Assembly (NCBI GenBank): GCA_938050045.1
Contig: CALLJS010000017.1
Location: 62,001 to 126,000 of the forward strand
Length of the DNA: 64,000 nucleotides
DNA from: an uncultured Sphingomonadaceae bacterium
GTDB taxonomy: Bacteria > Pseudomonadota > Alphaproteobacteria > Sphingomonadales > Sphingomonadaceae
Reading direction: 5' to 3'
The position numbers and the translations under genes are program-made. The notes beneath the pieces are model-generated. The model saw nothing but the letters and a program-made list of their open reading frames with translations, had not been told where the DNA came from and did no database searches. How positions within the stretch are numbered: the first letter of the stretch is position 1; each line of letters opens with the position of its first letter. Below, piece by piece: positions 46,165 to 55,729 of this stretch.

Positions 46165-48213
46165 ATGAAGCCACCTATTGCAGAGCAAATCCCACATAGT
46201 TTTACGCATCATGGGATTACAATAGATGACCCATGGCATTGGCTGAAAGATTCGAGCTATCCTAAGGTCGAAGACGAAAATATCCTCGCTTATTTGCGCG
46301 CGGAAAATGCTTATTTTGACCATGAGATGCGCGCTCAAAAACCACTGATTGACAGATTATTTGCTGAAATGAAAGCACGCATCAAGGAAGAGGATAGCAG
46401 CGTACCCCAAAAAGATGGCGATTATATATATTGGAGCGCATTTGATACAGGCTGCCAATATCGCAAACATTATCGCAAATCCGTCAACGGTGGCGAAGAT
46501 ATATTATTGCTCGATGAAAATGCGTTAGCGGATGGTAAAGAATATTTTCGATTGGGTGCATTATCGATTAGCCCCGATGATAATTTAATGGCCTATGCAT
46601 ATGATGACAATGGTTCGGAACGATTTGAGATTCATGTAAAAGATTTGCGCAGCGCAGAGGAATTACCCGATGTCATTCCTGGCATGTTATCCAGCATTGT
46701 CTGGGCAGCAGATAGCGGCGGTTTTGTCTATGGTCTCGCCAATGAACAATGGCGTACCGATAATTTGCAATATCATCGTCTAGGGGATGCCCCCGATAAA
46801 CCAACCGAAATTTTCCGCGAAGCAGACGAGGGTTTCCGCGTCGATGCGGGCCTATCTGCGCAAGAAGATTATATCATTATCAATAGCAATGATCATATCA
46901 CCAGCGAGATATATTTTGTACCAACCTCTAATCCGCTGGCGAAACCCACCTTAGTCAAAGCCCGTAAAGAAGGCCATGAATATAGCGTCGATATTCGCGA
47001 TAATATTTTATATATTCTTAGCAATGCAGACCATGTTAATTTTCATATGGCCGTTGCCGATATGAAAAAGCCAGAACAATGGCAAACCATCATATCGGGC
47101 AGTAATAAAACCTATTTAACAGGCTTTGAGCTGTTCAAAGATTTTTTTGTGACCGAGAGCCGCGTCAATGGCCTCGATCAAATCACCATCCGAAACTATA
47201 GCGGCGGCAATGCGAAAGCCATTCAATTTCCCGAGGCAAGTTATGAAGCGTCAACGGGCAATAACCCCGAATATGACTGTAAGAAATTACGGCTTTCCTA
47301 TGAAAGCATGGTGACTCCCAGCACCATATTTGATTATGATGTAGCGGCGCAAAAACTGGAAACATTGAAGATTCAAGAAATTCCATCGGGTTATGATGCC
47401 AGTCAATATGATACCGAACGCTTGATGATTACCGCGCGCGATGGCACTAAAATTCCAGTCTCTATAGTCTATAAAAAAGGCTTTCAAAAAGACGGATCAC
47501 AGCCGCTGCATCTTTATTCATACGGAGCTTATGGCATCGCCATTCCGCCAGGGTTTAGCACCACCCGATTCTCATTGGTCGATCGCGGTTTTGCTTATGC
47601 CATTGCGCATATTCGCGGCGGCGATGATTTGGGGTATCAATGGTATTTGGACGGCAAGCTGAAAAAACGCACCAATACTTTCAATGATTTTGTCGATGTT
47701 GGCAAAGGGTTGATTGATTTGGGCTATACCAGCGCGGGCAAATTGACCGCGAGCGGCGGATCGGCGGGCGGCGAGCTTATGGGTGCGGTGGTCAATCAAG
47801 CACCAGAGATGTTTGGCGCGGTTGTGGCGCATGTGCCGTTTGTTGATGTGCTCAACACTATGCTCGATGAGAGCCTTCCCTTAACGCCGGGCGAGTGGCC
47901 CGAATGGGGTAATCCGATTACCTCGAAAGAGGATTTTGAACTGATCCAAAGCTATTCGCCCTATGACCAAATCGAGGCCAAGGATTATCCGCCGATGCTG
48001 TTGACAGGAGGGCTTAACGATCCGCGCGTGACCTATTGGGAGCCTGTTAAAATGACCGCGAAACTGCGCCATTTGAAAAGTGATGATAATCTGCTGCTCA
48101 TGAAAATTAATATGGACGCAGGCCATGGCGGCAAATCTGGCCGCTGGAACAGCATCTATGAAACCGCCGAAGAACAAGCATTTATATTGTGGCAATTGGG
48201 CGTTGAGGGATGA
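46165..48213 (+). CDS. ptrB: Oligopeptidase B (S9A serine peptidase)
   Basis: 682 residues. N-terminal beta-propeller and C-terminal alpha/beta hydrolase. Catalytic Ser533 is in GGSAGG and His654 in DAGHGGKSGRW; the Asp is expected in GLNDPRVTYWEP. Cuts short peptides after basic residues in the cytoplasm. Its stop overlaps the start of the thioesterase gene by 4 bases, giving a two-gene operon. Confidence 0.96.
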   Translation: MKPPIAEQIPHSFTHHGITIDDPWHWLKDSSYPKVEDENILAYLRAENAYFDHEMRAQKPLIDRLFAEMKARIKEEDSSVPQKDGDYIYWSAFDTGCQYRKHYRKSVNGGEDILLLDENALADGKEYFRLGALSISPDDNLMAYAYDDNGSERFEIHVKDLRSAEELPDVIPGMLSSIVWAADSGGFVYGLANEQWRTDNLQYHRLGDAPDKPTEIFREADEGFRVDAGLSAQEDYIIINSNDHITSEIYFVPTSNPLAKPTLVKARKEGHEYSVDIRDNILYILSNADHVNFHMAVADMKKPEQWQTIISGSNKTYLTGFELFKDFFVTESRVNGLDQITIRNYSGGNAKAIQFPEASYEASTGNNPEYDCKKLRLSYESMVTPSTIFDYDVAAQKLETLKIQEIPSGYDASQYDTERLMITARDGTKIPVSIVYKKGFQKDGSQPLHLYSYGAYGIAIPPGFSTTRFSLVDRGFAYAIAHIRGGDDLGYQWYLDGKLKKRTNTFNDFVDVGKGLIDLGYTSAGKLTASGGSAGGELMGAVVNQAPEMFGAVVAHVPFVDVLNTMLDESLPLTPGEWPEWGNPITSKEDFELIQSYSPYDQIEAKDYPPMLLTGGLNDPRVTYWEPVKMTAKLRHLKSDDNLLLMKINMDAGHGGKSGRWNSIYETAEEQAFILWQLGVEG

Positions 48214-48614
48214 AACCCTACACTCGCAAATTCACCGCAGAAGCGCAGCATATTGACGCGCTTGGGCATGTCAATAATGCGGTGTGGGTGCAGTGGATAC
48301 AAGATATTGCAACCGCCCATTGGAACGCCAAAGCCGCGCCTGCACATCTGGAAACTATCATCTGGATGGTGACGCGGCACGAGATTGATTATCGCAGCAA
48401 TATCACATTGGGCGAGAGCGTTATGGGCGCAACTTGGATCGAAAAACCGCCGCGCGGTGCGCGTTTTGATCGCCGCGTTGATTTTACCGATAGCGCTGGC
48501 AAAGTGATGGTCAGCGCCAATAGTACTTGGGCGATGATCGATAAATCCAACCATCGTTTATTGCGCGTGCGCGAAGAAGTTTACGCGCCTTTTTATGCGC
48601 CCAATAGCGAATAA
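48210..48614 (+). CDS. Acyl-CoA thioesterase (hotdog)
   Basis: 134 residues. Motif HIDALGHVNNAVWVQWIQDIATAHW defines a 4HBT-family hotdog thioesterase. It starts within the oligopeptidase B stop (ATGA). Paralogue of the gene at 42.2-42.6 kb. Substrate unknown. Followed by an array of 21-bp spaced dyads. Confidence 0.9.
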   Translation: MKPYTRKFTAEAQHIDALGHVNNAVWVQWIQDIATAHWNAKAAPAHLETIIWMVTRHEIDYRSNITLGESVMGATWIEKPPRGARFDRRVDFTDSAGKVMVSANSTWAMIDKSNHRLLRVREEVYAPFYAPNSE

Positions 48615-48652
48615 TTGCGGCTACGCTAAACATATAAGCATCAGAATTTTCG

Positions 48653-48707
48653 TGATAGATTGTCGTAAAAAAATGACAAAATGTCGATTTATAGTGACAA
48701 ATTGTCG
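48653..48707. repeat. Three dyad motifs at exact 21-bp pitch
   Basis: TGATAGATTGTCG (48653), TGACAAAATGTCG (48674) and TGACAAATTGTCG (48695) share the pattern TGAyA-N3-TGTCG, an imperfect palindrome, with exactly 21 bases from one start to the next (two helical turns, same face). The third copy overlaps the last codons of the reverse-strand epoxide hydrolase gene. The pattern resembles iterons or a multi-site operator rather than a terminator. Confidence 0.75.
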
Positions 48708-49831
48708 AAACAGCCGCGTATTTCACTCACAAATATTTCGGGTTGCTCCATGGCGGCAAAATGCCCGCCTTTTTCAGCCTCTCCCCAATAATATAAATTC
48801 TTAAATCGCGTCTCAGCCCATCGGCGCGATGGTGCCATAATTTCGTGTGGGAAAATGCTGCACCCCGATGGAATATATATGGGATCAATATTGGGATTGG
48901 CAAAACTTTCCCAATAAAAACGCGCCGATGATGCACCGCTATTGGTCAGCCAATAGAGCATGACATTATCGAGCAATCTATCGCGATCAAAAGCCGTTTC
49001 AGGATTATCCGCTTGCGCATCGCTCCAACCTTGGAATTTCTCGACTATCCATGCCATCTGACCCACGGGGCTGTCGGCCAAGGCATAACCCAATGTTTGC
49101 GGTTTGGTGCGCTGTATTTCGGCATAGCCAGAACCCTTGCTTTGATATTCGCCAAAATGCGCGAGAGAAGCGGCTTCCTCGGGCGTTAAAGAGCCAGCAA
49201 TTTCTGCACTGGGCGGCCCAACTACGACAAGGTTGACGTGAATGCCCGCACAATGCCCTTGATTGTGAACACCAATCATAGATGTGACCAAAGACCCCCA
49301 ATCGCCGCCTTGGGCAAAATAGCGATCATAGCCAAGCCGCAGCATCAGTATATCCCATGCTTTCGCGGTGCGCTCTGCCCCCCATCCCGTTTCTGTTGGG
49401 CGGCCCGAAAATCCATAACCGGGCAAGGATGGAATGATAAGATGATAGGCGGGCGCATCGCTCTCACTTGGGTTGGTAAGCGGCTGAATGACATCCATAA
49501 ATTCTAATATGCTGCCAGGCCAACCATGCGTCATGATAAGCGGCCTTGCATCATGGCGCGGGCTTTTTATGTGCATGAAATGCACATCAAGTCCGTCAAT
49601 TTCGGTGATAAAATGGTCATATTGATTGAGCAAATTCTCGCAGCGACGCCAATCATAGCGATCGCGCCAATAGCCAGCTAATTCCTGCACATAATCCAGC
49701 GGGATACCCTGTTGCCAATCATCAGCGGGCGATCTTTCAGGCAAACGCGCATTGCCAAGGCGGCTGTGCAAATCATCCAACTGGCTTTGCGGGATGGAAA
49801 TTTCGAACGGACGAATATTATCATTTGCCAC
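48689..49831 (-). CDS. Epoxide hydrolase family protein
   Basis: 380 residues. The epoxide hydrolase N-terminal domain (FEISIPQSQLDDLHSRLGNARLPE) precedes an alpha/beta hydrolase core with HGWPGS (oxyanion) and the nucleophile Asp in FAQGGDWGSLVT, the lid Tyr region (YWLTNSGASSARFYWES) and a C-terminal GHFAAMEQPE His. It hydrolyses epoxides or related esters; natural substrate unknown. Divergent from the SMR gene, 55 bases apart. Confidence 0.93.
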   Translation of the reverse strand: MANDNIRPFEISIPQSQLDDLHSRLGNARLPERSPADDWQQGIPLDYVQELAGYWRDRYDWRRCENLLNQYDHFITEIDGLDVHFMHIKSPRHDARPLIMTHGWPGSILEFMDVIQPLTNPSESDAPAYHLIIPSLPGYGFSGRPTETGWGAERTAKAWDILMLRLGYDRYFAQGGDWGSLVTSMIGVHNQGHCAGIHVNLVVVGPPSAEIAGSLTPEEAASLAHFGEYQSKGSGYAEIQRTKPQTLGYALADSPVGQMAWIVEKFQGWSDAQADNPETAFDRDRLLDNVMLYWLTNSGASSARFYWESFANPNIDPIYIPSGCSIFPHEIMAPSRRWAETRFKNLYYWGEAEKGGHFAAMEQPEIFVSEIRGCFDNLSL

Positions 49832-49886
49832 TTATATTTTCTCCTTATCTGTCTATCATGGCACCTTCATCAGATAAGGACAAGTT

Positions 49887-50240
49887 ATGAACGCATGGAT
49901 ATATTTAGCGATTGCTATTGGCTTTGAGATAGTAGGGACGAGCTTGCTGAAAGCATCGAATGGGTTTGATCGTATCTGGTATGGGCTTGGATCGATAGCT
50001 TGTTACTGGATCTGCTTTATCGCTCTATCTTATGCGTTTAAGAGCATCCCCATTGGCGTGGCCTATGCAGTTTGGTCGGGTGTCGGTATTGCGGCGATTG
50101 CAGTCATAGGTTGGTTTGTTTTCAAACAAAATATGAGCGCATTACAAATAGGATTTATGCTGATGATTTTGGTTGGCGTAATCGGATTAAATTTAACCAC
50201 CCATAGCCCAACAGAAAATAGTTCAGAAGAAACAGCCTAA
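49887..50240 (+). CDS. SMR-family multidrug/quaternary ammonium exporter
   Basis: 117 residues with four transmembrane helices; the essential Glu14 is in the first helix (AIGFEIVGTSLLKAS) and the AYAVWSGVG motif follows. EmrE/QacE-type drug:proton antiporter of the inner membrane, or a guanidinium exporter (Gdx); the WSG motif does not separate these. A hydrophilic tail (TENSSEETA) ends the protein. Last codon meets the convergent dehydrogenase gene. Confidence 0.94.
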   Translation: MNAWIYLAIAIGFEIVGTSLLKASNGFDRIWYGLGSIACYWICFIALSYAFKSIPIGVAYAVWSGVGIAAIAVIGWFVFKQNMSALQIGFMLMILVGVIGLNLTTHSPTENSSEETA

Positions 50241-50241
50241 T

Positions 50242-51111
50242 TCACCGCGTTGGCACGGGCGTATCGCCCGAATAATCATAAAAGCCGCGCCCTGATTTGC
50301 AGCCATACCAACCTGCCTCGACATATTTTTGCAAAATCGGTGCAGGGCGGAATTTGGGATCGCCCGTGCTTGTGAACAACACATTGGTAATTTCAAGGCA
50401 AGTATCAAGCCCGACAAAATCAGCTAGCGTCAATGGCCCCATCGGATGGTTGAGGCCAAGCTGCACCGCACTATCAATATCGCGGATGCTGGCCACGCCT
50501 TCGCCCAATGCAAAACAGGCCTCATTAAGCATCGGCATTAATATGCGGTTGACGATAAAGCCGGGGGCGTCTTGCGAAAACACCAATTGCTTGCCCAGCA
50601 TATCGCCATAGGCCGTTACCCGCGCCAGCGTATCATCGGAAGTGGCTAGGCCGCGAATGATTTCGATAAGGCCCATGAGTGGAACGGGGTTGAAAAAATG
50701 CACACCAATAAAGCGCGCGGCATCGGGCGAACTTTGCGCAAGGCGGGTGATGGGAATGGAGGATGTATTAGACGCCAAAATAGCATTATCGTGCATCATC
50801 TTGCCCGCTTCTTCGAAAATTACGCGCTTAATGTCTTCGCGCTCTGTCGCCGCTTCGATAATCATATCGCAATCGCCGATGCTCTCATAAGTGTCGATAG
50901 GGATAATTTTATCCAATGCGCCACTGGCATCTTGCGATGAAATTTTCTCTTTTTCGACCAGCCGATTTAATTGTTTGGCAATGCCCGTTTTAGCATTTTC
51001 GGCTATGGCAAATGTGCGATCAGCAAGCAGCACCTTTATGCCAGCATGGGCACTGACTTGCGCGATGCCTGCGCCCATTTGTCCAGCGCCGATTACGGTG
51101 ATTGATTGCAT
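50242..51111 (-). CDS. 3-hydroxyacyl-CoA (3-hydroxybutyryl-CoA) dehydrogenase
   Basis: 289 residues from ATG 51111, backed by AGGAG 6 bases upstream and the immediate Rossmann signature ITVIGAGQMGAGIAQ; an open extension of 32 codons upstream is not coding. The C-terminal domain has HFFNPVPLMGLIEIIRG and NHPMGPLTLADFVGLDTCL. Oxidises 3-hydroxyacyl-CoA with NAD in beta-oxidation or butyrate-type metabolism. Confidence 0.95.
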   Translation of the reverse strand: MQSITVIGAGQMGAGIAQVSAHAGIKVLLADRTFAIAENAKTGIAKQLNRLVEKEKISSQDASGALDKIIPIDTYESIGDCDMIIEAATEREDIKRVIFEEAGKMMHDNAILASNTSSIPITRLAQSSPDAARFIGVHFFNPVPLMGLIEIIRGLATSDDTLARVTAYGDMLGKQLVFSQDAPGFIVNRILMPMLNEACFALGEGVASIRDIDSAVQLGLNHPMGPLTLADFVGLDTCLEITNVLFTSTGDPKFRPAPILQKYVEAGWYGCKSGRGFYDYSGDTPVPTR

Positions 51112-51300
51112 GATAAGCTCCTTAAAGATATGAATTTGAGAAGTGTCTAGCCGATAGGATGATGATGCGCTAGTTTGTGTTTTTAGTTTTTGCAAATGGA
51201 TCAACAAAAATAGTCATAATCATAACTATCTTGCATCCCTGCATCTTATACCATAGGGGCAATTCTATAGCCTCATGACAATAAAAGAATAGAAATAGAT

Positions 51301-52608
51301 ATGAATAAACCATTGAATATTGCGCTTGCTGGCCTTGGGACTGTGGGGATTGGCGTGATCCAATTGCTGCAAGAGAATGAGGATATTATCACCAAAAGAG
51401 CAGGCCGCCCGATCAACATTATATCGGTGAGCGCGCGCGATCGTAATAAAGAGCGCGGCGTTGATCTATCGTCTTATCAATGGGTTGATGATATGAGCGC
51501 GATGGCTGGCGCCGATGATGTTGATATTGTGGTCGAGCTGGTCGGCGGCAGCGATGGCCCTGCATTATCATTGGCCCGCAGGGCGTTATCAGCGGGTAAA
51601 TCGGTGGTCACGGCCAATAAAGCAATGGTGGCGCATCATGGCTTTGAACTTGCACGGCTGGGCGAAGATCATGATTGCACGCTGAAATATGAGGCCGCTG
51701 TTGCTGGCGGCATTCCGATTATCAAGGGATTGCGCGATGGTGCGGCGGGCAATCATATTGACCGTGTTTATGGAATTTTGAACGGCACATGCAATTATAT
51801 TCTAAGCACTATGGAGCGCGAGGGCAGCGATTTTGCCGATGTTTTGAGCGCAGCGCAAGCCAAAGGCTATGCCGAGGCCGATCCTAGTTTTGATATTGAT
51901 GGCGTCGATGCGGCGCATAAGCTGGCGATATTGGCGAGCCTATGTTTTGGCACGCAGATTAATTTTGATGCAGTGGAAACCAATGGTATCAGAAAATTAA
52001 TTGCATCTGACATCAGCCAAGCAGCGGCACTGGGCTATAACATCCGCTTGCTGGGCCTTGCCGAAGTCGATAAAGCCGATGCGCAAGCTGCATTGTTTCA
52101 GCGGGTGCAGCCTTATTTGGTCAAACGCGACCATCCATTGGCGCATGTGATGGGGCCGACCAATGCCGTCGTGGCCGAAGGTAATTTCTCGGGCAGATTA
52201 TTATTCCAAGGGGCTGGTGCTGGTGATAAGCCTACGGCATCGGCAGTGGTAGCCGATATTATCGACATAGCGCGCGGCGACGATGGCGCTGTTTTTGGTA
52301 TGCCGATTGATGAATTACGCAGCAGTTTGCGCGCGCAATCGGGCAAACGTATTGGCAAATCTTATATCAGAATGATTGTCACTGATAAACCGGGTGTCTT
52401 GGCGCAAATAGCGGCCGTAATGCGCGATTCCAATGTATCTATTGAGAGTTTGATTCAACAAGAAGCAGGACAAAAAGAGGGCGAGGCCTTGATCGCTATG
52501 GTGACGCATAGCGGCCCTGAAAGGGCGATTACGCAAACTATCGAAACTTTATCGGGTTCTGATAATATGATCGATGAACCAATGGTGATGCACATATTGG
52601 GGGATTGA
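51301..52608 (+). CDS. hom: Homoserine dehydrogenase with ACT domain
   Basis: 435 residues. Reduces aspartate semialdehyde to homoserine in the Thr/Met pathway. NAD(P)-binding GLGTVGIGV at about 11-19, KAMVAHHG, catalytic segment CNYILSTM and EADPSFDIDGVDAAHKLAIL, and a C-terminal ACT domain (MIVTDKPGVLAQIAAVMRDS) for threonine feedback. No long gap separates it from glpX, which is 230 bases downstream. Confidence 0.97.
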   Translation: MNKPLNIALAGLGTVGIGVIQLLQENEDIITKRAGRPINIISVSARDRNKERGVDLSSYQWVDDMSAMAGADDVDIVVELVGGSDGPALSLARRALSAGKSVVTANKAMVAHHGFELARLGEDHDCTLKYEAAVAGGIPIIKGLRDGAAGNHIDRVYGILNGTCNYILSTMEREGSDFADVLSAAQAKGYAEADPSFDIDGVDAAHKLAILASLCFGTQINFDAVETNGIRKLIASDISQAAALGYNIRLLGLAEVDKADAQAALFQRVQPYLVKRDHPLAHVMGPTNAVVAEGNFSGRLLFQGAGAGDKPTASAVVADIIDIARGDDGAVFGMPIDELRSSLRAQSGKRIGKSYIRMIVTDKPGVLAQIAAVMRDSNVSIESLIQQEAGQKEGEALIAMVTHSGPERAITQTIETLSGSDNMIDEPMVMHILGD

Positions 52609-52663
52609 TTGGGCGGACATCATTATATATTTTGCGGTCGCTTTATATAAAAGTACGGATATG

Positions 52664-52682
52664 CTCTCGACTTTGGCGAGAG
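52664..52682 (+). other. Hairpin in the hom-glpX intergenic region
   Basis: CTCTCG (52664-52669) pairs with CGAGAG (52677-52682), 7-base loop, in the 230-base hom-glpX gap. No T-run follows, so it is unlikely to be a simple terminator; it may be part of the glpX leader or of the hom transcript end. Confidence 0.35.
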
Positions 52683-52838
52683 TCTGGCCTATCCGATGCG
52701 CTATATTGTTCGCGCGGATTATTGCCCGCCGCTGCTGACTATTGCACAATATGATGGAGTTAATTTATTCATCCATAAGACGTACTTGTGTGTATAGCGA
52801 TTATAAGGCGCAAAAAATTTTGCATTAAGGAACTATTT

Positions 52839-53834
52839 ATGTCATCTGAAAAAACAGAAAATTCTGAATATACGGGTACAATGCTTGACCGTGTTTTGGT
52901 GTTAGAAATGGTTCGCGTGACCGAAGCGGCGGCTGTGGCGGCCTCTGCTTGGATTGGCCGAGGCGATGAAAAAGCTGCCGATGCTGCTGCGGTAGAGGCA
53001 ATGCGTATGGCGTTTAATGATTTATATATGGATGGCACCGTTGTCATTGGTGAAGGCGAGCGCGATGAAGCTCCGATGCTTTATATTGGCGAAAAAGTTG
53101 GCGGTGCTCCCAATAAAGGCCCCAAAATTGATATTGCATTAGACCCGCTAGAAGGCACGACAATTACAGCCAAAGCTGGCCCTAATTCATTGGCGGTCTT
53201 GGCTGCTGCTGAAGAGGGTTGTTTGCTCAATGCGCCCGATGTTTATATGGACAAAATAGCGGTTGGCCCTGGTTATGCCCCCGACATTGTCAATCTAGAC
53301 AAAAGCGTTGCCGAAAATGTGAGCGCAGTGGCCTCGGAAAAAGGCGTTAAACCATCGGACATCATCGTATGTGTGTTGGATCGCCCGCGCCATGATAAAA
53401 TCATTGCAGAGCTGCGCGACATTGGATGCGGTATTCAGCTTATCCCTGATGGCGATGTCGCTGGTGTTATTGCAACCACTAACCCTGAAACCACGATCGA
53501 TATTTATATGGGCAGCGGCGGTGCCCCAGAAGGCGTCCTAGCCGCCGCCGCTTTGCGCTGCGTTGGCGGGCAATTTAAGGGACGCTTATTGTTCCGCAAC
53601 GATGATGAGCGCGCGCGCGCGCGCAAATGGGGCATAGAAGATTTAGATAAAATCTATGACCTAAGTGAGCTTGCGAAAGGCGATTGTATTTTTGCCGCAA
53701 CGGGCGTTACCGATGGTTCGCTATTGGGCGGTGTAAAGCGGCTTCGCGGCGGCGTTATGACCACCGATAGCGTTGTCATGCGCTCTTCTTCTGGTACGGT
53801 TCGTTGGGTTAAGGGCGAGCATAAAATAAAATAA
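52839..53834 (+). CDS. glpX: Class II fructose-1,6-bisphosphatase
   Basis: 331 residues from ATG 52839 with AAGGA upstream; an in-frame GTG at 52788 lacks support. Metal-binding Asp/Glu clusters GEGERDEAPMLYIGE and DPLEGTT, and the VLDRPRH and GATGVTDGSLL-like segments are in place. Gluconeogenic dephosphorylation of fructose-1,6-bisphosphate (some also act on sedoheptulose bisphosphate). Neighbour hom is a common partner in sphingomonads. Confidence 0.96.
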   Translation: MSSEKTENSEYTGTMLDRVLVLEMVRVTEAAAVAASAWIGRGDEKAADAAAVEAMRMAFNDLYMDGTVVIGEGERDEAPMLYIGEKVGGAPNKGPKIDIALDPLEGTTITAKAGPNSLAVLAAAEEGCLLNAPDVYMDKIAVGPGYAPDIVNLDKSVAENVSAVASEKGVKPSDIIVCVLDRPRHDKIIAELRDIGCGIQLIPDGDVAGVIATTNPETTIDIYMGSGGAPEGVLAAAALRCVGGQFKGRLLFRNDDERARARKWGIEDLDKIYDLSELAKGDCIFAATGVTDGSLLGGVKRLRGGVMTTDSVVMRSSSGTVRWVKGEHKIK

Positions 53835-53904
53835 TTTGATCATATTGGGTTCATCTCAATATTTTAATTAGTATCATAGATATAATTGAGACTATGGTTG
53901 AAAT

Positions 53905-55149
53905 ATGAAGAAAAGAATCCGATCTTTTTTGCGCATTATAGCAGCGGCATCGCTGTCGGTGATGACCGCATCCTGCATCACGCCTCCCACTTATGATGGC
54001 GGTGATTGGCGTAACTTTGTGGGCCAGGACAATGCTTTATGCGCTCTGCGTAGCCAAGAAATATTGTCACAACGCAGCGCAGCATCTTTGCCTTATTATT
54101 TCATAAGCAGCCGATTGCCCTATTGCGCGGGTAAAATCCACATGACGCTGCAGCGCACCGATAAATTGCGTTATGGCCGGATTGATATTATAAAAGAAGG
54201 CCGTAAATTTGAGAAAAGAGAGATTCTATTTGCTAATAGCGATACTATCATACAAGATTCAAATATATGGTGGCAGCAATTAGCAGCGCATGCCGCAGCG
54301 CAAGATGGACGTGTAATCCTCTATACGCATGGTTATAATGAATCTTTTCTTGAGACGGCTTCGCGGGTTGCGCGGTTCAAAGCAATTGCGCAATTTAATG
54401 GCCCGATTATACAATTTAGTTGGCCATCGCACCGCAAAGCATTGCGCTATGCAACCGATGGAACAAATCTGCAATTATACAAACCACAATATGCGCAGAT
54501 TGTCCAAACATTGGCGGCATTGCCAGAAGTCAAAAGCCTGATATTGATTAGCCATAGTTTGGGCAGCAAGCTTTTGCTGCATGGCTTGCAAGAAATTGAT
54601 ATTAGAGCCAAAAATAATAATGGTATCGATTATAGTAAAAAAATTACCAATGTGATTTTAGCCGCCCCTGATATTGATAAGCAGATATTTGAAAGCATCG
54701 CATCGCAGCATATAATGACCGATGAAAAAGTCGCGAATGGACGCCGTATTACCATTTATAGCTCGGCCAAAGATAAAGCGATTAATCTTTCGCACATCAT
54801 TAATGGCTATCAGCGGCTTGGTGGCACTCGGTGCGATGACCCTTATGCAATTGCCGATGATGATTTAATGGCAATCGATCGTAAAGCTAGGGCAAGATGC
54901 TATGCTATTTTACCCGAAAGCATGAACGCTGAACGCCGCAACGGCCTGCATATCGTCGATACATCCGAGGTGAGCAATAGCAATAATGGGCATAGCGATT
55001 TCGTAAATTCGCCAGAAGCATGTAGCGATTTTAGCGCGGTAATTAACGATAGGCCTCTAAGCAATGCGCATCGCCGCTCGATTGGCAAAGGCAATATCTG
55101 GCGTCTCAACCAAGGGCATGCCATCGCAGATTGCACCTATGACAAATGA
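53905..55149 (+). CDS. Alpha/beta hydrolase lipoprotein (DUF900-like)
   Basis: 414 residues. Signal with lipobox TASC (Cys24). The hydrolase has GRVILYTHGYN, the elbow SHSLGS (nucleophile Ser) and a late Asp-containing AAPDIDKQIF segment, matching the DUF900 alpha/beta-hydrolase family, whose members are membrane- or envelope-associated and of uncertain substrate. The C-terminal 90 residues are unlike the family. It overlaps the uracil-DNA glycosylase gene by 11 bases. Confidence 0.82.
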   Translation: MKKRIRSFLRIIAAASLSVMTASCITPPTYDGGDWRNFVGQDNALCALRSQEILSQRSAASLPYYFISSRLPYCAGKIHMTLQRTDKLRYGRIDIIKEGRKFEKREILFANSDTIIQDSNIWWQQLAAHAAAQDGRVILYTHGYNESFLETASRVARFKAIAQFNGPIIQFSWPSHRKALRYATDGTNLQLYKPQYAQIVQTLAALPEVKSLILISHSLGSKLLLHGLQEIDIRAKNNNGIDYSKKITNVILAAPDIDKQIFESIASQHIMTDEKVANGRRITIYSSAKDKAINLSHIINGYQRLGGTRCDDPYAIADDDLMAIDRKARARCYAILPESMNAERRNGLHIVDTSEVSNSNNGHSDFVNSPEACSDFSAVINDRPLSNAHRRSIGKGNIWRLNQGHAIADCTYDK

Positions 55150-55729
55150 TATTGGCTCTTTATCACAGCATATTTCGGCGTGCATATTATGCAAAAATTT
55201 ACCGCTAGGCCCAAAACCAATCTTTCAAATGGGGTCATCGGCAAAAATATTAATCGCTGGTCAAGCCCCTGGTGCAAAAACGCATGCCAAAGGCCGCCCC
55301 TTTGATGACCAAAGCGGCATAAGATTGCGCAAATGGCTTGGGGTTAGCGATGCGCAATTTTATGACCCAGACCTATTCGCCATCGTGCCAATGGGTTTTT
55401 GTTTCCCAGGAACTGGCAAGGGCGGCGATTTACCGCCGCGCACAGAATGCGCAACAGCTTGGCGGCGGCCTGTGCTGAAATTATTGCCCAATATAGAATT
55501 GACGCTTATTTTAGGGCAATATGCATTGGATTGGCATGTCGGTGATAGGAAATCTAAAACGCTGACCGACACTGTGAAACGCTGGAAAGAATTTTGGCCA
55601 GCTAGTCTGCCGCTACCGCATCCTTCACCGCGCAACATGCGATGGTTTAAGGCTAATCCTTGGTTCGCAGAGGATGTAATTCCGCGATTGCAAAACAGGG
55701 TGGAAAATTTAATCGCAAGCGGCTCTTAA
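55139..55729 (+). CDS. Uracil-DNA glycosylase family 4/5-like
   Basis: 196 residues from ATG 55139. Motif A is GQAPGAKTHAKGRPF and motif B HPSPRN. Four cysteines, C15/C18 and C88/C104, have the CxxC...C-x15-C spacing of [4Fe-4S] uracil-DNA glycosylases. These excise uracil or deaminated bases. Its end overlaps the convergent flavodoxin-like gene by 4 bases. An upstream start at 55064 is inside the previous gene and unlikely. Confidence 0.85.
   Translation: MTNDIGSLSQHISACILCKNLPLGPKPIFQMGSSAKILIAGQAPGAKTHAKGRPFDDQSGIRLRKWLGVSDAQFYDPDLFAIVPMGFCFPGTGKGGDLPPRTECATAWRRPVLKLLPNIELTLILGQYALDWHVGDRKSKTLTDTVKRWKEFWPASLPLPHPSPRNMRWFKANPWFAEDVIPRLQNRVENLIASGS

Noticed and set aside
48653-48707. 21-bp repeats considered as a CRISPR or Rho-independent terminator
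   Set aside because: Only 13 conserved bases with 8-base gaps, no spacer-length sequence, no T-run after a strong stem.
50242-51207. 32-residue N-terminal extension of the hydroxyacyl-CoA dehydrogenase
   Set aside because: The Rossmann motif and an AGGAG site both place the start at 51111.
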